From Flintibacter faecis (GTDB taxonomy: Bacteria > Bacillota > Clostridia > Oscillospirales > Oscillospiraceae), in NCBI RefSeq assembly GCF_014287875.1, contig NZ_JACOPN010000004.1:196388-260387 (forward strand): a stretch of 64,000 nucleotides of DNA, read 5' to 3'. Shown here piece after piece: positions 32,460 through 39,402 of the stretch; position 1 is the stretch's first letter, and the number at the start of each line of letters is the position of its first letter. The notes under the pieces were generated by a model. The model saw only the letters and a list, made by a program, of their open reading frames with translations, did not search any database and was not told the DNA's origin. Position numbers and translations under genes: made by a program.

Positions 32460-33425
32460 ATGAAACTTCAACATGCCGCCCCCCTCGCCCTTCTCCTCTC
32501 GCTGGCCGTGCTGCTGCCCGGCTGCGCTGCGCCGGAGCCGGAGCCCACCCTGCTGACCATCGGCACGGCGGACCGGGGCGGGGCCATGGCCCCGGCGGGC
32601 AGCGCCATCGCCGCCCTGCTGTCTGACGGGGAAGCCCGAAAGGTGAGCGTCAGCGTATCCAGCGGCTCGGCCATGAATGTACACAGCCTGGCCGCCGGGG
32701 ACATCGACCTGGGGCTGGTATCCGGCGACGTGGCCTATGCCGCCTATGCGGGTACCGCGGAATTTGAGGGCCAGCCCCAGCCCCTGCGGGCGGTGGCGGC
32801 GGTATACTCCAGCGTCTCCTGCTGGATCGCCCCGGCGGACAGTCCGGCAGAGTACATCCACGACCTGGGCGGGCTGCGCCTGGGGGTGGGCCCACAGGAC
32901 TCCACCACCGAGCTGTCCGCCCGGACGGCGGTGGAGCTGCTGGGACTGGATACCCGGAAGGCTCAGCTGGTGAATTGCAGCCTGGAGGACGGGGCCCGCC
33001 AGATCGCCGACGGCAGCCTGGATGCCCTCCACGCCTTTGCCGGGGTCCCCGCCCGCAGCCTGACCTGGCTGACACAGCAGGAGTCCTGCCGTCTGCTGCC
33101 CTTTACCGACGAGGAGCTCAGCCGCATTCTGGCTGAAAACCAGTCCTATTACGCCGTCTGCGTCCCTGCCGGGACCTATTCGGGCCAGACAGAGGACCTG
33201 AACACCTTCGGGGCCAAGTGCCTGCTGTGCGTCCGGGCCGACGCACCGGACGAGCTGGTCTATCAGCTGACCCAGACCCTGTATCACGGGGCGGAGGAGC
33301 TGGCCCAGTCCACCCCCGCCCTGGCGGAGATGGCCCGGCCGGAATTTCTGTATGAGGACCTGCCCATCCCCCTCCACCAGGGGGCCGCCGACTTCTACCG
33401 GGCGGAGGGTCTGATCGAAAGCTGA
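32460..33425 (+). CDS. TAXI-type TRAP solute-binding lipoprotein, orphan
   Basis: 321 residues from the ATG at 32460, which follows AAAAAGGAG. A lipoprotein signal with lipobox LPGC (Cys22) is followed by the TAXI pattern: LLTIGTADRGGAMAPAGSAIA, then VSSGSAMNVHSLAAGDIDLGLV. TAXI proteins deliver substrates such as dicarboxylates or amino acids to TRAP permeases, but no TRAP permease gene is in the window. It may feed a permease elsewhere or act as a sensor partner of a membrane kinase. It has its own promoter and terminator. Confidence 0.85.
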   Translation: MKLQHAAPLALLLSLAVLLPGCAAPEPEPTLLTIGTADRGGAMAPAGSAIAALLSDGEARKVSVSVSSGSAMNVHSLAAGDIDLGLVSGDVAYAAYAGTAEFEGQPQPLRAVAAVYSSVSCWIAPADSPAEYIHDLGGLRLGVGPQDSTTELSARTAVELLGLDTRKAQLVNCSLEDGARQIADGSLDALHAFAGVPARSLTWLTQQESCRLLPFTDEELSRILAENQSYYAVCVPAGTYSGQTEDLNTFGAKCLLCVRADAPDELVYQLTQTLYHGAEELAQSTPALAEMARPEFLYEDLPIPLHQGAADFYRAEGLIES

Positions 33426-33429
33426 CGGA

Positions 33430-33469
33430 AAACGCCGGATCCTCCCATGGGCGGGAGGGTCCGGCGTTT
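33430..33469 (+). terminator. Terminator of the TAXI gene
   Basis: AACGCCGGATCCTCCC paired to GGGAGGGTCCGGCGTT with one G-U type mismatch, followed by TTCTT. Confidence 0.8.
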
Positions 33470-33477
33470 CTTCATGA

Positions 33478-33517
33478 TTGACAAGGTTTCCATGAAATGT
33501 TATTTTAAATGTAACAT
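33478..33517 (+). promoter_or_regulatory. Promoter and possible operator of the SBP-kinase operon
   Basis: TTGACA (33478-33483), 17-nt spacer, TATTTT (33501-33506). An inverted repeat ATGTTA...TAACAT (33497-33517) overlaps the -10, a good place for a repressor. Confidence 0.6.
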
Positions 33518-33541
33518 GTATCCTGATGTGGGGGTGTTTTC

Positions 33542-34336
33542 ATGAAAAAGGGCCTGCTGGCCGCCGCCCTGGCTGTGATGTTGACCCTGACCGCCTGCGG
33601 TGGAGCGGAAAGCGATCGTTCTGCGGAGGACCTGCCCCGGCTGGTCATCGCCAGCGACAACTATAAGCCATACAGCTATGTGGGCCCCAACGGCAATTTG
33701 ATCGGCGTGGACGTGGACCTGGCCACCGAGGCCTGCCGCCGCCTGGGCTATGCCCCGGAGTTCTGCCAGATCGTGTGGGAGAACAAGGATGCCTATCTGT
33801 CCAGCGGCCAGGCGGACTGCCTGTGGGGCAGCTTTACCATGACCGGGCGGGAGGACCTGTACCAGTGGGCCGGGCCCTATCTCTACAGCCGCCAGATGGT
33901 GGCGGTGCGGGCAAACAGCGACATCCACACCCTGGCCGACCTGGCGGGCCGCCGGGTGGCGGTGCAGGCCACGGGCAAGCCGGAGGCGCTCTTCCTCACC
34001 TCCAGCGCGCCGGGTGTCTCCCAGGTGGAGGCGGTGTACGCCTTCTCCACCATGGACGAGGTATACGCCTGTCTGCGCAAGGGCTATGCCGATGCCATTG
34101 CGGGGCACGAGAACGCCCTGCGGCTGTTCCTCGACTCCTCCCCTGGCTCCTACCGGATGCTGGACGAAATCCTGGACGTATCTCAGCTGGGGGTGGCCTT
34201 TCAAAAGGACACCCATAAAGAATTGGCCCAGGCCCTCACCCAGACCCTGGCGGAGATGGAGTCCGACGGGACCACCCGGGCCATTTTAACGCGATATGGC
34301 CTGGACGCTGACCGGGCTCTGGGGGTAACGCCATGA
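33542..34336 (+). CDS. Family 3 solute-binding lipoprotein, partner of the downstream kinase
   Basis: 264 residues. Signal peptide with lipobox LTAC (Cys19), then an amino-acid-type periplasmic-binding fold: LVIASDNYKPYSYVGPNGNLIGVDVDLA, then DCLWGSFTMTGREDLYQWAGPYL and DLAGRRVAVQATGKPEALF. No ABC permease or ATPase gene is adjacent. Its stop overlaps the ATG of the hybrid kinase in ATGA (34333-34336). The coupling suggests that it is the ligand-binding part of a sensory complex rather than an uptake system; this is inference. Confidence 0.9.
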   Translation: MKKGLLAAALAVMLTLTACGGAESDRSAEDLPRLVIASDNYKPYSYVGPNGNLIGVDVDLATEACRRLGYAPEFCQIVWENKDAYLSSGQADCLWGSFTMTGREDLYQWAGPYLYSRQMVAVRANSDIHTLADLAGRRVAVQATGKPEALFLTSSAPGVSQVEAVYAFSTMDEVYACLRKGYADAIAGHENALRLFLDSSPGSYRMLDEILDVSQLGVAFQKDTHKELAQALTQTLAEMESDGTTRAILTRYGLDADRALGVTP

Positions 34337-36882
34337 AAAAACGCATCTATGCCGCGGGCAGCATTTGGGCATCCAAGCTTTTCCGGCTGTCCCTGCTGGC
34401 CGGACTGGTTCTCATCCTGCTGGGCTACAGCGCCATCACCGCCCTGGACAAGGCCGGCGTGCGCCGGGTGGCCCAACAGACGCTGTTCTCCATGTCCGGC
34501 CGTCTGCAGCGGTATGAGAACTATATGGCCAATGAAAAGTCCAAAAGCCTGATCCGCCTGCTGGACAAGGCCAACGAACTCAGCCGCTGCCTGGCCCGGG
34601 AGCAGGGGGACCGGAGCGCCCTGCTCGCCAGCTATACCCATCAGCAGCGGCTCACCGGCATTTTCCTGCTGAATGACCGGCTCGGCATAGAGGCCCGGTT
34701 CTCGGAGGCCCCCATTCCCCTCTCCGGCCAGGACCAGGCCAACGTCCGCGCCCAGGTGGAATCGGTGGTCCAGCATCCCAAAAAGACCTACCTCACCCGC
34801 CTGACCACCTCCGGCGGGACCTTCGACTTTGCCGCCGTGGCCCGACAGGATGGCCCCGGCGCGGTGGTCGCCTATGTGCGTAAGGAGACCGCCGAATTCA
34901 GCGAGGACGACATCTCTCTGGACACCATGTTCCTGGGCGACAACTATAACCTGGGCGGCGTGGTGGTGGTGTCTGACGGTACCGCGATCCTGGCCTCCAA
35001 CAAGAGCGCGCTGCAGGGGACTTATTCCGCAGAATTTCTGGACCGCTTCCACCAACAGCTGGCGCCGGACCGGTCGGGTCTCATCCACCTGTCCTATCAG
35101 GGCCAGGACTGGTACGGCTCCCGCACCAGCAGCGGAGACTATCGGCTGTACGCCTTCTTCCCCGCCTCCTCTGTCTTCGCCACCCGCACCGGTGCCCTGG
35201 GGTACACGCTGGCGGCCTATATCCTGCTGCTGACCGTGTTTACTGTCCTGCGCCACCGCTCCTCCCGGGCAACGCTCCGCCAGCTGGAAAAGCAATACCG
35301 GATCATCAGCGCCGTGAGCAGCATCTACTCCTCCTGCTTTCTGTTCTCCTTGGATGGGCAGTCGGTAGAGGTCATCCGGGCCCAGGAGGACATGCGCCCC
35401 CAGCTGGATCAGCTCACCCGGCCCCAACAGGTGGTCGACCTGCTGGTTCAAAAACATGTCGCCCCCGCCTATCGTCAGAGTTTTCGGGCCTTCACCGATC
35501 TGTCCAGCGTGGAGCGCCGCCTGACGGGGGTCTCCTCCCTCTCCTGCCCCTTTGAGGACCTGTCCGACCGGTGGATATCGGCGGTGCTGATCCCCCAGGA
35601 ATACGACGATGGCGGCGGCATCCAGTCGGTGCTGCTGCTGCTGCGGGACATGTCGGACGAAAAGCGCCGGGAGCTGGACTATCAGCAGCAGCTGCGTCAG
35701 GCGGCCCAGCAGGCCGAGCGGGCCAACCTGGCCAAGACCGACTTTCTCCGCCGCATGAGCCACGACGTGCGCACCCCCATCAACGGCATCCGGGGCATGG
35801 TCGCCATCAGCCGGCACTACGCCGGGGACGAGGCCAAGCAGGAGGAGTGCCGGGAGAATATCCTCTCCGCCTCCGGCTTCCTGCTGGACCTGGTCAACGA
35901 TGTGCTGGATATGAACAAGCTGGAGTCCGGCTCCATCCAGCTGGAGGAGCGCCCCTTCTCCCTGAGCGAGGTGATAGACAGCGTCCTGTCCATTGTCCAG
36001 GTCCGGGCGGGCGAGCGGGGCGTGGTCCTAAGCCGGGATACAAGGGACATCGTCCACGACAGGCTTATCGGCAGCCCCCTCCACCTGCGCCAGGTGCTGC
36101 TGAATGTCTCCAGCAACGCGGTGAAGTATAACCGCGCCGGCGGCTCCATCGTCTTCTCCTGCCGGGAGCTGCCCCCGGCAGACCCGGCGGCCCAGGGCCC
36201 CGTGACCTTCACCTTTACCTGCGCGGATACCGGCGTGGGCATGAGCCCGGAGTTTCAAAAGCGGGCCTTCGAGCCCTTTGCCCAGGAGGACACCACCGTC
36301 CGCTCCACCTACAGCGGCACCGGTCTGGGATTGCCCATCGCCAAGGAGCTGGTGGAGCATATGGGCGGCACCATTTCCTTTGTCAGCCGGCAGGGCGAGG
36401 GGACCACCTTCACGATCGTGCTCTCCCTTCTTCCCGACCCGGACGGGGCCGTGCAGGCCGTCCCCGCAGAAGCGGAGGAGCTGCCCTCCATCGCCGGGAC
36501 CCGGGTGCTGATGGCGGAGGACAACGACATGAACCGGGAGATCACCCGCTTTGTTCTGGAAAATCAGGGTGCCCTGGTGGCGGCCGTCACCGACGGGCAG
36601 CAGGCGGTGGATGCCTTTGCCCGGTCCGCCCCCGGCAGCTTCGACGTGGTGCTGATGGACGTGATGATGCCCGTGATGGACGGCCTGGAGGCCACCCGCC
36701 GCATCCGCTCCATGGACCGGCCCGATGCCAAAACCGTCCCCATCTTCGCCCTGACGGCCAATGCCTTTGCCGACGACCAGGTCCTCAGCCGCCAGGCCGG
36801 CATGAACGAGCATATCCCCAAGCCCCTGGACGGGCCGAAGCTGATCAAGCTGATCCACCGGTATTCAAGCGGAGAAAATTGA
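34333..36882 (+). CDS. Hybrid sensor histidine kinase with C-terminal receiver
   Basis: 849 residues. Membrane helix about 15-37, an extracellular double-Cache-like region (40-285), a second helix (about 288-312), a PAS-like region (320-440), a coiled helix, the H-box FLRRMSHDVRTPING with H477, the ATPase domain with GLGLPIAKELVEHMGG, and a receiver domain 720-845 with D776 in VVLMDVMMP. No phosphotransfer domain or separate output regulator is encoded nearby, so the phosphate must leave through another protein. It overlaps the solute-binding gene by 4 nt, and the binding protein may dock on its extracellular domain. Confidence 0.93.
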   Translation: MKKRIYAAGSIWASKLFRLSLLAGLVLILLGYSAITALDKAGVRRVAQQTLFSMSGRLQRYENYMANEKSKSLIRLLDKANELSRCLAREQGDRSALLASYTHQQRLTGIFLLNDRLGIEARFSEAPIPLSGQDQANVRAQVESVVQHPKKTYLTRLTTSGGTFDFAAVARQDGPGAVVAYVRKETAEFSEDDISLDTMFLGDNYNLGGVVVVSDGTAILASNKSALQGTYSAEFLDRFHQQLAPDRSGLIHLSYQGQDWYGSRTSSGDYRLYAFFPASSVFATRTGALGYTLAAYILLLTVFTVLRHRSSRATLRQLEKQYRIISAVSSIYSSCFLFSLDGQSVEVIRAQEDMRPQLDQLTRPQQVVDLLVQKHVAPAYRQSFRAFTDLSSVERRLTGVSSLSCPFEDLSDRWISAVLIPQEYDDGGGIQSVLLLLRDMSDEKRRELDYQQQLRQAAQQAERANLAKTDFLRRMSHDVRTPINGIRGMVAISRHYAGDEAKQEECRENILSASGFLLDLVNDVLDMNKLESGSIQLEERPFSLSEVIDSVLSIVQVRAGERGVVLSRDTRDIVHDRLIGSPLHLRQVLLNVSSNAVKYNRAGGSIVFSCRELPPADPAAQGPVTFTFTCADTGVGMSPEFQKRAFEPFAQEDTTVRSTYSGTGLGLPIAKELVEHMGGTISFVSRQGEGTTFTIVLSLLPDPDGAVQAVPAEAEELPSIAGTRVLMAEDNDMNREITRFVLENQGALVAAVTDGQQAVDAFARSAPGSFDVVLMDVMMPVMDGLEATRRIRSMDRPDAKTVPIFALTANAFADDQVLSRQAGMNEHIPKPLDGPKLIKLIHRYSSGEN

Positions 36883-36892
36883 TCCATAAAAC

Positions 36893-36943
36893 CAGCCGCC
36901 GTCAACGCTCCTCTCTGCGCTGACGGCGGCTGTTCTGTTCTTT
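36893..36943. terminator. Terminator between the hybrid kinase and the GIY-YIG gene
   Basis: CAGCCGCCGTCA (36893-36904) and its complement (36921-36932), then a T-rich run TTCTGTTCTTTT. It lies between converging genes. Confidence 0.78.
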
Positions 36944-36947
36944 TCCC

Positions 36948-37304
36948 TTACTGCCGGTCCTTGCACACGTCCACCCAGTCCAGGCTGTTGGAGCAGCGCT
37001 TGGGGCTGATCGCCTTTGGCGCTGTCTCTTTTTCTGTCTGGCACCGATTCGGTTCGCCGGCCCAGCCGGAGCGCAGGGTGTCTTTCTGTGGCCGTGAGAG
37101 CCGCTTGATCTGATACTCCCGGCGCAGGGCGGCGGAGCGGCTGGGCTGCTCCTGGACATAGACCAGGGTCAGGGGCCCCCGGCCACGGGTATATTTGGCC
37201 CCCTGTCCCATCTGATGGGCCTTCAGGCGGCGCTCCACGTTATCCGTCATTCCGGTGTACAGCGTCCCGTCGCCGCACAGCAGCATATAGACATACCAGC
37301 CCAT
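36948..37304 (-). CDS. GIY-YIG domain protein (UPF0213 type)
   Basis: 118 residues from the ATG at 37302-37304, behind a GGGGGG-type site; the longer open frame has no good start. The GIY-YIG-like core is YVYMLLCGDGTLYTGMT (residues 4-20), followed by RLKAHQMGQGAKYTRGRGPL and ALRREYQIKRL, as in the small stand-alone UPF0213/YhbQ nuclease-like proteins. The C-terminus is extended by about 30 residues. Their role is uncertain (DNA repair or metabolism). It converges with the hybrid kinase gene. Confidence 0.88.
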   Translation of the reverse strand: MGWYVYMLLCGDGTLYTGMTDNVERRLKAHQMGQGAKYTRGRGPLTLVYVQEQPSRSAALRREYQIKRLSRPQKDTLRSGWAGEPNRCQTEKETAPKAISPKRCSNSLDWVDVCKDRQ

Positions 37305-37499
37305 GTCCCCGCCCCCCTTCTCGCAGTCTGCTTCGTATTGTAGCACATCCCCCGCCCCGCCGCAAGCGCATACGCCAGACACCTCTTCTTCTCCCCCGGC
37401 ATAGCCTGCTTTGGACGCATCCGCAGTCAGGCGTTCTCCTGCGCGCACTTTCGCCCTCCCCGGAGACCGCCGCCGTTTTGAGAAGAAAGGACGTACATT

Positions 37500-38291
37500 G
37501 TGACACAGGCTTTATTTCTGGCCGCCCTGGGCACGGGCTTTACCTGCCTGATGACCGCCCTGGGGGCCTGCGTGGTCTTTCTGTTCCGCCGCCAGTCCTC
37601 CCCGGGGCTGCACCGGGTGATGCTGGGCTTTGCCGCCGGGGTGATGCTGGCCGCCAGCGTGTGGTCCCTGCTCATCCCCTCCATTGAAAAGGCCCGGGAG
37701 CTGCATCTGGCGGGCTGGCTGCCCGCCGCCGGGGGGTCGGCGCTGGGCATCGCCTTTCTGCTGGCCATGGACGCCCTGCTGCCCCATCTGGCCCCGGAGT
37801 CCTTCCACTGGCGGGAGGGGCAGACCTCCCGCCGCCGGACCCTGATGCTGGTGCTGGCGGTGACCCTGCACAACATCCCGGAGGGCATGGCCGTGGGGGT
37901 CTCCTTCGCCCTGGCCGCCCAGGCAGAGGACCCCGCCCTGCTCACCGCCGCCGTGGCCCTGGCCCTGGGCATCGGCGTTCAGAACTTCCCGGAGGGGGCC
38001 GCCATCGCCCTGCCCCTGCGGCAGGAGGGCATGAGCCGCCGCCGGGCCTTCGCCCTTGGGGCCCTTTCCGGGGTGGTGGAGCCGGTGTTCGGCCTGCTCA
38101 CCGTGCTGGCGGTGGGCTCCGTCCAGGCGCTGATGCCATGGCTGCTGTCCTTCGCCGCCGGGGCCATGCTGTATGTGGTGGTGGAGGAGCTGATCCCCGA
38201 GGCCAACCTGTCCCAGGGCGGCCACACCGGCACCCTGGGCGTGATGACCGGGTTTTTGATGATGATGATCCTGGACGTGGCGCTGGGGTAA
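37500..38291 (+). CDS. ZIP-family metal transporter
   Basis: 263 residues, eight hydrophobic helices. The metal-binding helix motifs HNIPEGMAVG and QNFPEGAAIA are complete, as in ZupT/GufA-type members that import zinc, iron or manganese. The start is GTG at 37500 after AAAGGA. A His-poor cytoplasmic loop with LAPESFHWREG lies between helices 3 and 4. It stands alone before a repeat block. Metal specificity cannot be told. Confidence 0.92.
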   Translation: MTQALFLAALGTGFTCLMTALGACVVFLFRRQSSPGLHRVMLGFAAGVMLAASVWSLLIPSIEKARELHLAGWLPAAGGSALGIAFLLAMDALLPHLAPESFHWREGQTSRRRTLMLVLAVTLHNIPEGMAVGVSFALAAQAEDPALLTAAVALALGIGVQNFPEGAAIALPLRQEGMSRRRAFALGALSGVVEPVFGLLTVLAVGSVQALMPWLLSFAAGAMLYVVVEELIPEANLSQGGHTGTLGVMTGFLMMMILDVALG

Positions 38292-38300
38292 GTGAGCAAA

Positions 38301-38550
38301 AAAGCCTTCCCCTGGGGGAAGGTGGCACGGCGCAGCCGTGACGGATGAGGGGAACGCCATCGACATTTGAGCATTTCCGACAGAACAGCCAAAGCCTTCG
38401 CCCCGCAGGGGAGAAGGTGGCATGGGCGCAAGCCCATGACGGATGAGGGGGACCACGGAGGTGCACCCGTTATCGACGGGCCGACACAGAGGTCGGCCCC
38501 TACGGCGTGTCACGATGGCTTTTGTAGGGGCGGACCTCCGTGTCCGCCCG
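38301..38550. repeat. Dispersed repeat cluster 3
   Basis: The 380-nt gap between the ZIP gene and the tetR gene has no gene up to the tetR promoter. It contains two CCTTCCCC...GGAAGGTGGCACGG...GATGAGGGG elements (38301-38353 and 38391-38451) and two GGC/GCC palindromes (38478-38503 and 38524-38550). Confidence 0.8.
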
Positions 38551-38591
38551 TTCGATGACCACCGCACCAACGGAACTCCCCCAGATTTAAC

Positions 38592-38620
38592 TTGCCTTTT
38601 CTCCCGGTCTATGCTATACT
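38592..38620 (+). promoter_or_regulatory. Promoter of the tetR-ubiquitin/SLH operon
   Basis: TTGCCT (38592-38597), 17-nt spacer, TATACT (38615-38620), about 54 nt upstream of the tetR start. Confidence 0.65.
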
Positions 38621-38673
38621 GTGACCATACTCACAACATCACTCACTCTGTTTGCACAAAGGAGGTAGATCCC

Positions 38674-39402
38674 ATGCCCGCCAAAGGAAAACGCACCAGC
38701 GGGCTGCTGACCCAGCAGAAGATGCTGCGGGGGGCGGTGTCGCTGTTTCTGGAGAAGGGCTATGAGGGAACGACCACGGCGGAGATCGCCCGGGCGGCGG
38801 GGATGACCCCCAGCTCCTTCTTCCGGGCCTATCCCAGCAAGGAGGCCCTGCTGCTGGAGCTGGTGCGGCGGATGTTCTCCGGCCAGTTCGCCCTGGCCCA
38901 GCAGCACAGCGGCCCGACGGACCCGGTGGTGCTGTACGCCGTGGAGACCGCCATACAGCTGCACATCGCCGAGCTCAGCGAGCCCCTGCGGGACCTGTAC
39001 GTCACCGGCTACTCCCTGCCCACCACCTCGGCCTATATCTACCACAGCACCGCCAAGCGGCTTCAGGTCATCTTCGGCCCCTATCTCCCCCAGCTCCAGG
39101 CCAAGGACTTTTACGAGATGGAGCTCGCCTCCGCCGGGATGATGCGCAGCTTTATGTCCGTCCCCTGCGACCTCTATTTCACCATCGAGGCCAAGATCTC
39201 CCGCTTTCTGGACTGCGCCCTGACCCTGTACCATGTGCCCCAAAAGCAGCGGGAGGAGATCATCCACTTTGTGCTGCACCTGGACCTGCGCACCATGGCC
39301 GTGGGCATCATCCAGAGCACCGTAATGCAGGCCGAACAGGGCTTTGCCCTGCTGCCCGAACTGGACCAAGATACACATGACAGGAAGGAGGAACGCAAAT
39401 GA
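38674..39402 (+). CDS. TetR-family regulator coupled to the ubiquitin-SLH gene
   Basis: 242 residues from the ATG at 38674, behind AAAGGAGG with 8-nt spacing; the open frame reaches back into repeats but has no site there. The N-terminal helix-turn-helix has [37 protein letters not shown], the TetR signature. The C-terminal ligand domain is unlike any I can name. The stop overlaps the next ATG in ATGA (39399-39402), so this regulator is made together with the ubiquitin-domain surface protein and may control its expression. Confidence 0.9.
   Translation: MPAKGKRTSGLLTQQKMLRGAVSLFLEKGYEGTTTAEIARAAGMTPSSFFRAYPSKEALLLELVRRMFSGQFALAQQHSGPTDPVVLYAVETAIQLHIAELSEPLRDLYVTGYSLPTTSAYIYHSTAKRLQVIFGPYLPQLQAKDFYEMELASAGMMRSFMSVPCDLYFTIEAKISRFLDCALTLYHVPQKQREEIIHFVLHLDLRTMAVGIIQSTVMQAEQGFALLPELDQDTHDRKEERK

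Noticed and set aside
31059..33377. 772-codon minus-strand frame opposite gltS and the TAXI gene
   Set aside because: Shadow that crosses two genes and their terminator; composition is not protein-like.
32460..36882. Complete TRAP or ABC transporter
   Set aside because: Only binding proteins are encoded; no permease or ATPase gene lies in the region.
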